Below, piece by piece: positions 5,695 through 14,482 of a stretch of DNA of 52,572 nt. This stretch comes from Bacteroidaceae bacterium (GTDB lineage: Bacteria > Bacteroidota > Bacteroidia > Bacteroidales > Bacteroidaceae): NCBI GenBank assembly GCA_017617635.1, contig JAFZVW010000030.1, positions 1-52,572 of the forward strand, written 5' to 3'. The notes beneath the pieces were generated by a model. The model worked only from the letters and a program-made list of their open reading frames with translations. It searched no databases and had not been told where the DNA came from. Made by a program: the position numbers and the translations under genes. Position 1 is the first letter of the stretch; each line of letters starts with the position of its first letter.

Positions 5695-7554
5695 TTATTT
5701 GACCAAAACCTTCTTGTTACCTTTTATATATAGACCTTTCCTGGATGGTTTGTCGCTGAGACGGCGGCCTTGCAGATCGTACAAATTCTGAACCTTTGAA
5801 TCATTGAACTCTTTCACCTCATCAACGCCAGTGGGGTCGTCAATGGTTGTGCCGCAGATGCTGCACTTGCCTTCCGCCACCTGGTGCTGCTCGGCCTGGA
5901 ACTCTGTGTTGCAATACTTACACTGCTCGGTATGGGTGTCGGTGGACTTATTGCCGCTGATGGCGTAGGTGTGGTTAGGGTGTGTACACTCGCTGACGAT
6001 GACTTCTGTGTTCTGGGTCATGAGATACAGTTTGTCTTTGTCGAAAAGGGTGCCGTCAGAGGTCATGGCACACATACCGCTGGCAACGGTGAATTTGCTC
6101 CAGCCGTGGTCTTTCTCGTCAAAATCACTACTGCCGAAAGCTGTTGCATCTGTCTCGTCGTATTTTTTTGTATAGGCCTTGATAGTGCCGCCATTCAGTT
6201 GTATGCTGGTCACCTTGGCACCGCCACTGAAACCTGCGCCAATGCCGGCAGCATATTCATAGTCGTCTATCATGTGTTCATGTTCGGCAGCATAAGCTTC
6301 CACGTTGCCGCCATTGATGATTATTTCACCTGAATCCTGCATATGTCCGCCTCCGATGCCGGCTCCACTCAGTCCGCTTATGGCTTTGACGGTGCCTCCG
6401 TTGATGGTGATGCGACCGCAAAAATCGCTATTCTTCGTCTCGATTTCTGTGCCAGATTCATCAAGTCTCATTGGCTCGCCGGAGCCAGAACCGATACCTG
6501 CAGCCTTGAACCCTCCGTTTGCCGTGACAATGCCGTCGTTGATGACAATATCCTTGTGGCAACGGTAGTATCCGCCACCGATGCCAGCTGCCTCAGATCC
6601 ACCGTTCGCCGTCACTTCACCACCGTCAATAGTGATGACGCCGCCATCGCCCTCTGGGTAACTCCAACCGTCCGTAGCACAACCACAGCCTATGCCTGCA
6701 CCATCGGAGCCTCCTGTGGCTGTGACGATGCCGCCACTGATAGTCACGGTCTTACCTGAGGCAAAGTTTCCGCCACCAATACCGGCTGCAAGGCTACCAC
6801 CCACGGCAGTCACTTCGCCACCGTCTATGGTGATGTCTCCTCCATCTATGACAACATAGGAAAAACCATTCTCACCGTCGCCGCTACCGATACCAGCAGC
6901 TTTTCCGCCACCATAGGCTTTGACGTTTCCGCCATGGATGACGACCTGACCGCTTGAACTGTTGTTGCCGCTGCCTATGCCGGCACCATAGTGACCACCA
7001 GTAGCGTTAACGGTGCCACCTAGTATTTCAACCAGTGTAGCCATCTTCTCCGAACCGCCGCCTATGCCGGCTGCGTATTCACCACCGTAAGCCGTAATAT
7101 TTCCGCCACAGATGTAGATGTTGCCGCTGTTTCCGTTCGACTTGATATTGCCTATGCCGGCACGGTTTTTCTCCTTTCCGTCGGCTGTCAGCATTCCATT
7201 GTTCTCTTTCTGACCGCATATCTTCAATGTCGCACCCTCAGGCACTTCAAGATATTTGGTAATCAGTATGCAGTTGTCACAGAGGATGAGGGTCACCGTA
7301 CCACCGGCAACGGCGAGATGGTCAGGTTTGGTTTCGCCAACGACGAAGTCACCGCTGACGTAATATGCCCCGTCGGCATCTAGTGTCGTAGTACTGCTGG
7401 TGATCAGGGTGGCATTAACGGTCTTTTCGGTCTCCACCACTTTCTTGTTCTCACTGTCCCATGTACGTTCCACATAGGTCACTTGTTCGCCAGCCCATAC
7501 ACAACTGACTGCCGTCAGCAACAGGGCGAGGATGGCAGATAATCTTTGTCTCAT
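5695..7554 (-). CDS. Glycine-rich beta-helix surface protein with T9SS-like tail
   Basis: A 619-residue secreted protein: signal peptide 1-21 (ending SCVWAG), then from about residue 120 some ten repeats of the form GG-x-V-x-A-x-GG followed by AAGIGGG and I-x-I-x-GG, as expected of a right-handed parallel beta-helix. Near residues 520-570 lies a Cys/His-rich segment (CTHPNH, CKYC, CSIC) that could bind zinc. The end (LYDLQGRRL, then KGLYIKGNKKVLVK) resembles type IX secretion C-terminal signals. It begins 19 bases after the purA stop and may be read from the same transcript. Likely a surface adhesin or carbohydrate-associated protein; no catalytic motif is seen. Confidence 0.75.
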   Translation of the reverse strand: MRQRLSAILALLLTAVSCVWAGEQVTYVERTWDSENKKVVETEKTVNATLITSSTTTLDADGAYYVSGDFVVGETKPDHLAVAGGTVTLILCDNCILITKYLEVPEGATLKICGQKENNGMLTADGKEKNRAGIGNIKSNGNSGNIYICGGNITAYGGEYAAGIGGGSEKMATLVEILGGTVNATGGHYGAGIGSGNNSSSGQVVIHGGNVKAYGGGKAAGIGSGDGENGFSYVVIDGGDITIDGGEVTAVGGSLAAGIGGGNFASGKTVTISGGIVTATGGSDGAGIGCGCATDGWSYPEGDGGVITIDGGEVTANGGSEAAGIGGGYYRCHKDIVINDGIVTANGGFKAAGIGSGSGEPMRLDESGTEIETKNSDFCGRITINGGTVKAISGLSGAGIGGGHMQDSGEIIINGGNVEAYAAEHEHMIDDYEYAAGIGAGFSGGAKVTSIQLNGGTIKAYTKKYDETDATAFGSSDFDEKDHGWSKFTVASGMCAMTSDGTLFDKDKLYLMTQNTEVIVSECTHPNHTYAISGNKSTDTHTEQCKYCNTEFQAEQHQVAEGKCSICGTTIDDPTGVDEVKEFNDSKVQNLYDLQGRRLSDKPSRKGLYIKGNKKVLVK

Positions 7555-7573
7555 CTGTCTTTATTAATTGGTT

Positions 7574-8845
7574 TCAGTTCATTTCTATTGTCTGGGCGCG
7601 GTCGGGGCCTACGCTGACGATGGTGATGGGGCGTTCCAGGGCGCTCTCCAGGTACTTGATGTAGTTCTGGAAGGCTTCGGGGAACTGGTCCTGTGAGGTC
7701 ATCTGCGTCAGGTCGGTCTGCCATCCGGGGATATCCTCGTAGACGGCTTGCCAGCCTTCGGTGTCGTAAGGCATTGTGGTTGTGCGCTGGCCGTTCTTCT
7801 CGTATGCAACGCAAGCGCGTATTGTCTCGAATGTATCCAGGACGTCGCTCTTCATCATAATCAGCTGTGTAACGCCGTTTATCATGATTGCATATCTGAG
7901 GGCAACGAGGTCTATCCAGCCACAGCGACGGTTGCGTCCTGTGACAGCTCCGTATTCGTGACCTATCTCGCGTATCTTGTCGCCAATCTCGTCAAACAGC
8001 TCAACGGGGAATGGTCCGCTGCCTACACGTGTGCTGTAGGCCTTGAATATGCCGAATACCTCGCCAATCCTGTTGGGGGCGACGCCCAGTCCTGTGCATA
8101 CGCCACCTGTGCAGGTATTGCTGCTGCTTACGAAGGGGTATGTGCCATGATCGATGTCGAGCATTGTTCCCTGTGCACCCTCGGCAAGTACGTTCTTGCC
8201 TTCCTCCAGTGCCTGGTTGATTTCAATCTCGGTGTCTGTGATGGGGAACTGGCTCATGTACTGTATGCCTCGCATCCACAGTGCCTCTTCGTCTGTGATG
8301 TCGTAGTCGGTGTAGTGGAGGTCCCTGAGAATCTGTTCGTGGCGGGCTTTCAGCGTCTCGTACTTTTCCTGGAAGTTCTGCTGTATGTCACCTACGCGCA
8401 GACCTGTGCGGCTTGCCTTGTCGCTGTATGTGGGGCCAATGCCCTTGCCTGTGGTGCCGACCTTGTTCTTGCCCTTTGCTGCCTCGTAGGCGCGATCCAG
8501 AACGCGGTGCGTGGGCAGGATGAGGTGTGCACGGCGGCTGATGTGCAGACGGCTCTTCAGGTCATAGCCGGCACTTTCCAGCTCCTGTGCCTCTGCCATA
8601 AACAGGTCGGGTGCAATTACGCAGCCGTTGCCGATTATGTTCAGCTTGCCTTCGTCAAAAATACCGGACGGTATTGAACGGAGGACGAATTTCTTACCTT
8701 CGAAGATAATGGTGTGTCCTGCATTGGGACCACCAGCAAAGCGTGCTACCACGTCGTATTGCGGTGTGAACACATCAACGACCTTACCTTTGCCTTCATC
8801 GCCAAATACTATGCCTAAGAGGGCATCAACTTTTCCTGTACTCAT
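7574..8845 (-). CDS. purA: Adenylosuccinate synthetase
   Basis: Joins IMP and aspartate with GTP, the first committed step to AMP. Full length (423 residues). Visible motifs: the GTP-binding GDEGKGK near residue 15, GGPNAGHT near 39, GTTGKGIGPTY near 130 and GAVTGRNRRCGW near 300. The loop before GDEGKGK is GIVF instead of the usual G-Q-W; the catalytic Asp and the GKGK element remain. A repeat-rich 78-base spacer separates it from the upstream alkylation-repair gene, and the beta-helix gene follows closely. Confidence 0.96.
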   Translation of the reverse strand: MSTGKVDALLGIVFGDEGKGKVVDVFTPQYDVVARFAGGPNAGHTIIFEGKKFVLRSIPSGIFDEGKLNIIGNGCVIAPDLFMAEAQELESAGYDLKSRLHISRRAHLILPTHRVLDRAYEAAKGKNKVGTTGKGIGPTYSDKASRTGLRVGDIQQNFQEKYETLKARHEQILRDLHYTDYDITDEEALWMRGIQYMSQFPITDTEIEINQALEEGKNVLAEGAQGTMLDIDHGTYPFVSSSNTCTGGVCTGLGVAPNRIGEVFGIFKAYSTRVGSGPFPVELFDEIGDKIREIGHEYGAVTGRNRRCGWIDLVALRYAIMINGVTQLIMMKSDVLDTFETIRACVAYEKNGQRTTTMPYDTEGWQAVYEDIPGWQTDLTQMTSQDQFPEAFQNYIKYLESALERPITIVSVGPDRAQTIEMN

Positions 8846-8854
8846 AGTTTATAG

Positions 8855-8938
8855 ATTAATTCTTAATTCTTAATTCATAATGCATAATTGGATTAACCGC
8901 TAATCTTTTAACCTTTTAACCTTTTAATTTTTCAATTC
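8855..8938. repeat. AT-rich short tandem repeats upstream of purA
   Basis: Two adjoining simple arrays: TTAATTC repeated several times ending in CATAATGCATAATT, then TTTTAACC repeated three times. They lie between purA and the repair gene, and the array runs into the 3' end of the latter. No promoter consensus is obvious inside. Confidence 0.5.
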
Positions 8939-9469
8939 CTGCATTGTTGCCTGGACGGCTTTGCGCAGGGGCATGGGAGCGTCTGCGCCTATGCTTGCTG
9001 CATGATCGCGCAGTTCCTGCTCCGAGCGTTCCATCAGTCTGCCTCCCTCGCGTAGCAGGCGGCAGATTGTCAGCCAGCCGCACAGTGACGGAAGGTAATC
9101 GCCGCGTGCAATCTGTTCGAAGGCGAAGCTTGTCGCCCATTTCTGCGGGTATACCAGTTCCATTGACATGAGGGACGCTTCCTCGGTTGTCTTGAACTCC
9201 TGTGCCCAGATGTCTGCGACCTGGGGCAGGAACTGGTCCTTTGGTGTCAGGAGTATTGCCAACAGGCGGCTCTCGCGTACATTCTCGTTCCACAGTTGCT
9301 GAGCCAGTCGGCGGTCCTGCTGGAATTGGGAGGCAATGCTGCGGAGGCGCGGCAGTTCGATGCCCCAGATTACGTGATACGGCATTCCTGCATCACGCAT
9401 CGCTTTGCCGGCTATGCCGTTCATATTGGCACGCAACTCCTTTTTTATATTATTAATAGTCTCTTCCAT
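8924..9469 (-). CDS. DNA alkylation repair protein, AlkD-like HEAT-repeat family
   Basis: A 181-residue helical protein resembling AlkC/AlkD-type alkylpurine repair proteins (WIxxELPRLRSIA near the N-terminus, LLPQVADIWAQE-like helices). I place the start at the ATG at 9469 (MEETINN); an upstream in-frame codon at 9490 would deepen the overlap with the preceding gene. Even so it overlaps the 3' end of the dipeptidyl peptidase gene by 17 bases, implying translational coupling. Family members remove 3- or 7-alkylpurines; which lesion this one acts on cannot be told from sequence. Confidence 0.8.
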   Translation of the reverse strand: MEETINNIKKELRANMNGIAGKAMRDAGMPYHVIWGIELPRLRSIASQFQQDRRLAQQLWNENVRESRLLAILLTPKDQFLPQVADIWAQEFKTTEEASLMSMELVYPQKWATSFAFEQIARGDYLPSLCGWLTICRLLREGGRLMERSEQELRDHAASIGADAPMPLRKAVQATMQELKN

Positions 9470-11369
9470 ATCGCAGCATCTGTTCGTCATACGTCTCGGT
9501 GTAGTCTACGGCTACGTCTGTAATGTTGCCGTCATTGTCCCTGACCAGTGTATATACGGGATTGATGAATCCCTTGTACGGAGCAAGGTCCAGTGTCTTG
9601 TATCGCTGCAGCATCTCGGCATGCAGTCCGGGGTCAATCCTTACTCCGTATGTCTCAACTATATCGCGTGCCGCTGCAGCGTCTCCGGTACTCTTGATAC
9701 GCTGAATCTCTGCCAGCAGCTGTGCAACCTGTTTCCGCAGTGCGTCGTAGTCGCTGATACGCAGGACGGTCTTTCCGTTCTCCTTCACAAGCTGCATTGC
9801 ATTGCCGTTGTGCAGGCACCAGTTGCCTATAAGTGCACGGTTGCGCATGTGTGCTTCCTCGATGTCGCACCCTGGATTGATGCGTACCAGCTGGGTCATG
9901 ATGCCGTTCATCATGTATGTGTAGTAGTTGGCCTTCCATGCATCGGGGGTGGGGGTGAGGCCAAGCTCATACATCCTGGCGTCTGCTATGTAGTACAGAC
10001 CGAACAGGTCTGCACGTGCTTCCTCGATAGTGCTTGCATACACCCCCAGTGCATCGGCATCCACACCTGGCAGTATCTGTCCGCTGCCGTGACCGAGACA
10101 CTCGTGCAGGTCGGTATGCAGGTCGTCGCACTTGTCACCATACATATTTATAATGTGGCGTATGTCCTTGTCCGGAATGAACTCCTCGCGGAAGCCGCTT
10201 TCCCTGGCAGCCTTGCTGTATGCTTCGGTCAGGTTGCCTATTGTTACGCTCTTGCTTCCGTGCACGGCACGAATCCAGTTGCTGTTGGGCAGGTTGATGC
10301 CTATGGCGCTGCTGGGATACAGGTCACCTCCAAGCATGGCTGCCTGTACTACGCGTGCTGTTACACCGCGGCAGTCCTTGCGCTTGAAGCGTTCGTCCAC
10401 AGGGCTGTTGTCTTCGAACCATTGTGCATTGTTGCTGATAATCTCGGTGCGTTGCGTTGCTTCGCGGTCCAGAATGTTCACATATCCTTCCCACGAGGCC
10501 TTCAGCCCCAGCGGGTCGCCGTAGACTTCGGTGAATCCGTTTACGAAGTCAATACTGCCCTCTGTCTCGCCAACCCAGCTTATGGTATATTCGTCGAACT
10601 TTTCCAGCGACCCCGTGCGGTAGAATTCCAGCAACAGGTCGATGTTTTTCTTCTGCAGTTGTGTCTGTGCGTATGTCCGTGCCGTTTCCAGCTCGTTGAC
10701 AATAAGGTGGATTTTAGAACCGTACAGACCGTCCATGCAGTATGTGTTTTCCCTTAGCTTTCCGTCCTTGTCCCGTTCCAGGCGGCTGTTCATCCCGTAC
10801 ATTACAGGCCGGTCGGGATTGGCGGCAGTGCTCTTTTGGGCGGCATAGTATTCCTCTGCCTCTTTCTGCGTGATGCTTTCGTCGTAATAGTTGCATGCCG
10901 AGCCTTTCAGCAGGTCGTCGCCTTTCTGGCATACGCGCTTGGGCATTATGTCTGGATTGGTGATTATGTCCGTCAGCCGTGCAACGTCTTTCTCGGTAAG
11001 CCGCGCATCGCGCCTGTCAGCCGGAACGGCTTCCCAGGCTTCGGTAAGCCATTGTCTGGTGAATGACGGCTGGAACTTGTCGGTGGAGTAGTGGTGATGT
11101 ATGCCGTTTGCGAACCATACCTGCCTGAGATATGTCATGAAGGCCTGCCACTGTACGCTGTCGTGACTGACGGTGCTGTACTGCAGGATGTTTTCGAGCA
11201 GGTAGCGTATCTGCAGGTTGTACTTGCCGTTCTGGTCCCACAGTATGTCCCTGCCGTAAAGCGAAGCCTGTGCCAGATGGTATGTATACAGTTTGTCCCT
11301 GAGCGACAGGGTTTCGAAAGCCGGAACCTTGTAGCGAAGCAGTTCGATGTCGGCAAAGCGTATCTCCAT
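9453..11369 (-). CDS. Dipeptidyl peptidase III (M49 zinc peptidase)
   Basis: A 638-residue metallopeptidase that removes dipeptides from peptide N-termini. The hallmark HEXXGH is HECLGH at residues 422-427, followed by GSGQ; the second zinc motif EEARAD is at 449-454. There is no signal peptide, so it should be cytoplasmic. Its start overlaps by one base (TAATG) the stop codon of the AraC-type regulator, and its end overlaps the AlkD-like gene, so the three form a tight operon. Confidence 0.93.
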   Translation of the reverse strand: MEIRFADIELLRYKVPAFETLSLRDKLYTYHLAQASLYGRDILWDQNGKYNLQIRYLLENILQYSTVSHDSVQWQAFMTYLRQVWFANGIHHHYSTDKFQPSFTRQWLTEAWEAVPADRRDARLTEKDVARLTDIITNPDIMPKRVCQKGDDLLKGSACNYYDESITQKEAEEYYAAQKSTAANPDRPVMYGMNSRLERDKDGKLRENTYCMDGLYGSKIHLIVNELETARTYAQTQLQKKNIDLLLEFYRTGSLEKFDEYTISWVGETEGSIDFVNGFTEVYGDPLGLKASWEGYVNILDREATQRTEIISNNAQWFEDNSPVDERFKRKDCRGVTARVVQAAMLGGDLYPSSAIGINLPNSNWIRAVHGSKSVTIGNLTEAYSKAARESGFREEFIPDKDIRHIINMYGDKCDDLHTDLHECLGHGSGQILPGVDADALGVYASTIEEARADLFGLYYIADARMYELGLTPTPDAWKANYYTYMMNGIMTQLVRINPGCDIEEAHMRNRALIGNWCLHNGNAMQLVKENGKTVLRISDYDALRKQVAQLLAEIQRIKSTGDAAAARDIVETYGVRIDPGLHAEMLQRYKTLDLAPYKGFINPVYTLVRDNDGNITDVAVDYTETYDEQMLRYGRDY

Positions 11370-11803
11370 TATTTCTTCTTGTTTTTATCCTCCGCCATGC
11401 TTAATCGATACTCCATGGGCGTCATGTTGTTCATGCGGAAAAATGCAGCGTAGAAACTCTGGCGGCTGGAAAAACCGGTGTAGATTCCTATCTCCTCGGC
11501 CGACATGTCGGCGAAGTGCTTGTCCGTCAGCATATACATCGCCTCGCGAATGCGGAATGAATTGATCAGCTGCGAGAAGTTGTCGCGGAAACGCAGATGT
11601 GTCACGGCGCTGATGTAGCGTGTGTTGTGACCGATCTCCTCTGCCATGCGTGCAGCGGTGTATGTCGAGTCGCGATACTTCTTCTCCACAACGAACTTGA
11701 GCATAATCTGTTCGTATATCCTGTCTACGGTCTCGGGCTTCAATGCCGAGATATAGTTTGCAGCCCTTTCTTTCTTTTCACCGATATTGTATTTCTTCTT
11801 CAT
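11369..11803 (-). CDS. AraC-family DNA-binding protein, helix-turn-helix domain only
   Basis: A 144-residue protein with an AraC-type double helix-turn-helix (residues about 40-136; the second helix pair reads SAEEIGIYTGFSSRQSFYAAFFRMNNMTPMEYR in context). It lacks a ligand-binding domain and has a basic N-terminus (MKKKYNIGEKKER). Such short proteins often form the C-terminal output of Bacteroidetes regulators (family knowledge). It is translationally coupled to the peptidase gene through TAATG and may control its own operon (inference). Confidence 0.85.
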   Translation of the reverse strand: MKKKYNIGEKKERAANYISALKPETVDRIYEQIMLKFVVEKKYRDSTYTAARMAEEIGHNTRYISAVTHLRFRDNFSQLINSFRIREAMYMLTDKHFADMSAEEIGIYTGFSSRQSFYAAFFRMNNMTPMEYRLSMAEDKNKKK

Positions 11804-11848
11804 TGTATGGATATAAGGTTCCTGTTATTGTATATATCTTATCCGATT

Positions 11849-14374
11849 TCACTCCAACCCCAGCTGCATTTTGATTTTGGCCAATTGCATCAGGGTATCC
11901 CGCTGTTTCTCCTCTTCTGCGACTATGTTTCGTTCCACGTCTGTGATCTTTGCGTCCAGCTGGTCAGCGGTCAGCGTGCCGGTGTCTATCTGCAAACCAA
12001 CGATTTCAGCCTGCAGGGCCTTTACCGTCTGTTTTTCAAGCAGGGTGTCAATCATATTCTGGCGAATGCGCTTGCGCTTCTCCGTCCAGTCGACGTCCTG
12101 GGTCAGCACCTCGCTCAGTTCCTGATACTGGACAGGCGGATGGTTGACATTGTAGGCTTGAATCCACATATCCACGCGGGACTGCTGGCTGCGTGCCTGT
12201 TCGTCCAGGCGGCTACCTGTCTGGCGCAGCCCTGACAGCGTGCCTTTCTGAAGATTGCGCCTGGCAATTAGCTGCTCCATGGTATTCTGTGTATTCTCCA
12301 AACGGTGTCTGGCATCCTGCATGTGCATAATTCTGTTTTCCAGGACGGCACTTGTGTCCCTGTCGCTAAGCAGCGATTCACGATGACCGTTAATGCGCTT
12401 TATTCCGTCAGCAATGCGTGTGCTTTCCTCGCGAAGCATTTCCTGTGTCTTAGCCACCTCGGTGATAATATCCTTTATCATTGACTGCTGAACATGAAGC
12501 CCTTCGACAACAAGCTTCTCGTCAACCAGCTTTCTGTTGATATCCTGCCATTCGTCGAGCATCAGGCGCAGCGTACTGCGCAGTTGGGTTGGACTTTCCT
12601 GCCATTTGCGATACCATTCGGGCAAGGTGATTGTCGTCATCAGCTGGTCATACAGCTGCTGGTAACGTTCGTCAAGCGTCTTGATGACGGCATTCAGGTA
12701 TCCGACACGCTCAGTTATTATCTGGCATGCGGTGTTGGCATCAACCATCCGGACGGTCAATTCGTCCTTCTGTTCCTCCAGTTTCTCCGCCTGTTCGCTC
12801 AGAACGTCAATCTGAGTGGTGTGATAATTAAACTCCTTCAGTTCGGCAGTAGCCGTCTGCAGTTCGCGCTGTGTATTGTCAAGCAATTGGCGAATCGTAG
12901 CAGTACGGGCCTTGGCATCCGTGCTGGGTAAACATTCCTGGAATGTTGCATCCAGCGTCGAGTACACGCCCCATTCCTTTACGTCCTCGCTTTGGCGCAG
13001 GCGCACAATCTCCAGATTCTGCTGCTCGGCAACCAGCTGTCCCATGGACTTTGTCAGTTTGTCATGCAGTTGGCTCAACTGGTTCTTCTTTACATTAAGC
13101 TCCAGCGACATCGTCTCGAACTCGCTGCGCATATCGCTTATCAGTTTGCTTTGCTCCAGCATCGTGTCGCTGTGGAAAGGGTGGTGTGTCGAACCGCAGA
13201 CCGAGCATGCCGTACCCTCGCTCAGGTCAGCACGCAGCTGAACCACGTTCTGGCTCTTGCTTATTGTCAGGCTGTACTCGCGGTCCTTGACCTGACGTCG
13301 CAGGTCCCCGACCTTTTCCGTCAGTTCCTGCTCGTTGTGCAGGTCATATTCTATCTGCTGGTTCATGCTGTTTATCAGCAGCGTCTTCTCCTCGATAGTA
13401 GCATAGCCTGTTGCAATGCGTTTCCACAGACTTTGCGCCGACAACAGCATCTGTATACGAGTCTTCAGCTCCAGGACCTTTTCCTGAACGTCATAGCTCT
13501 GCATGTTGCGGATATTGGTACGGTGTATGTTGATTTCGTCCTGCAGATTCTGTATTTTCCTGTTTACGTCCGTCAGCTGTATTCTGACATTGCCCAGTAT
13601 GTCTTTCTGCATTGTCAGTTCGTCTGCATGTCTCTGGAGTTCGTCAGTGTTGCGTTTTTTCTCCTGCTCTCTGCTCTCCATGTTGTTCAGCAGTTCCAGC
13701 ACCTGATCCATGTGCTCCAGCATATTCTCGTGGATTTCCATTCCATGACGGCGCCCCTGTAAATGATTCAGACGCTCTTCTGCCGCTTCGGTTTTTTGCG
13801 CAAGGCTTTCGTTCCGCCTTTTCAACTCACCCATATGCAGCTCGTTTGCACTTATGTTCTCATGCACGCGTCCATTCATTTTCTCCAATGTCTCATTCTT
13901 GCCGTCCAAGGCGCATACTTCAAGCAATGTGCAGCAGGTGTCCATGAAACTGCTCTCGGATTCGTTCAGGTAATCCTCGCTTTCCTTCAGTGAAGTGCGT
14001 TGCTCGTCGATCTGCCGGTCGGTATCATGCATCTCCTGCTCCAGGGCATTGCCGTAGCGTCTGTTTTCTGCAGCCTCGTCGTTAAGCATCTGCATACGCA
14101 GGAACGGAACCATTATGCCCTCGAATGTCTCGAAGCGCTCCAACTCATTAGCCTCACGGCTCATGGTCGACAGTTCCTTGTTCAGCTCATACAGGTGTTT
14201 AGAGTGCTCTTGCTGTGCTGAGAAAAGATCGTGGTAACGTGAAAGATTATTACGTTGTGCATGCAGGCGCTTCAGCGTTTCGTCGATATTGCGGAGTTTT
14301 GACTCCGTCAGCTTCATCGTCTCGCGCATACGCTGCTGCTGTGCAGCGGCAAGTTCGGGATGGTCTGTTGTCAT
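11849..14374 (-). CDS. SbcC/Rad50-like coiled coil with zinc hook but no ATPase heads
   Basis: An 841-residue, almost entirely coiled-coil protein. Near residue 390, the midpoint, lies ACSVCGSTHHP, matching the CPVCGS-HHP zinc hook of SbcC/Rad50. The N-terminus begins directly with coiled coil and shows no Walker A (GxxxxGKS/T). The C-terminus (ending KMQLGLE) shows no ABC signature or Walker B. Both arms appear complete, so this is not a simple truncation of one head. I start at the ATG at 14374, because the in-frame GTG at 14395 overlaps the promoter box. No SbcD nuclease neighbour is seen. Function unknown; a hook-dimerising scaffold is one possibility. Confidence 0.75.
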   Translation of the reverse strand: MTTDHPELAAAQQQRMRETMKLTESKLRNIDETLKRLHAQRNNLSRYHDLFSAQQEHSKHLYELNKELSTMSREANELERFETFEGIMVPFLRMQMLNDEAAENRRYGNALEQEMHDTDRQIDEQRTSLKESEDYLNESESSFMDTCCTLLEVCALDGKNETLEKMNGRVHENISANELHMGELKRRNESLAQKTEAAEERLNHLQGRRHGMEIHENMLEHMDQVLELLNNMESREQEKKRNTDELQRHADELTMQKDILGNVRIQLTDVNRKIQNLQDEINIHRTNIRNMQSYDVQEKVLELKTRIQMLLSAQSLWKRIATGYATIEEKTLLINSMNQQIEYDLHNEQELTEKVGDLRRQVKDREYSLTISKSQNVVQLRADLSEGTACSVCGSTHHPFHSDTMLEQSKLISDMRSEFETMSLELNVKKNQLSQLHDKLTKSMGQLVAEQQNLEIVRLRQSEDVKEWGVYSTLDATFQECLPSTDAKARTATIRQLLDNTQRELQTATAELKEFNYHTTQIDVLSEQAEKLEEQKDELTVRMVDANTACQIITERVGYLNAVIKTLDERYQQLYDQLMTTITLPEWYRKWQESPTQLRSTLRLMLDEWQDINRKLVDEKLVVEGLHVQQSMIKDIITEVAKTQEMLREESTRIADGIKRINGHRESLLSDRDTSAVLENRIMHMQDARHRLENTQNTMEQLIARRNLQKGTLSGLRQTGSRLDEQARSQQSRVDMWIQAYNVNHPPVQYQELSEVLTQDVDWTEKRKRIRQNMIDTLLEKQTVKALQAEIVGLQIDTGTLTADQLDAKITDVERNIVAEEEKQRDTLMQLAKIKMQLGLE

Positions 14375-14392
14375 TATGGAATATCTTTTGCA

Positions 14393-14400
14393 CAAAGATA
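14393..14400 (-). promoter_or_regulatory. -7 box for the coiled-coil gene
   Basis: The minus strand reads TATCTTTG (TAnnTTTG), 19 bases before the ATG at 14374. It coincides with the alternative upstream GTG, which is therefore unlikely to be the start. Confidence 0.5.
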
Positions 14401-14443
14401 CAAAATTTTTACATAATACACAGCATCATTCAAATACTTTTCA

Positions 14444-14451
14444 TACCTTTG
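14444..14451 (+). promoter_or_regulatory. -7 box for hisS
   Basis: TACCTTTG matches TAnnTTTG and lies 31 bases before the hisS ATG. With the minus-strand box at 14393-14400 it makes a compact divergent promoter region. Confidence 0.5.
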
Positions 14452-14482
14452 CACTAAAATTAATAAGAGATTTTTCGTACAA

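Noticed and set aside
7748-8677. 309-codon open frame opposite purA
   Set aside because: Shadow of purA, Val/Ala/Cys-rich, no recognisable domain.
9405-10757. Long open frame (about 450 codons) opposite the dipeptidyl peptidase gene
   Set aside because: Antisense to a gene with intact catalytic motifs; its translation is rich in Val/Cys/Tyr and resembles no protein, as expected of a mirror frame.
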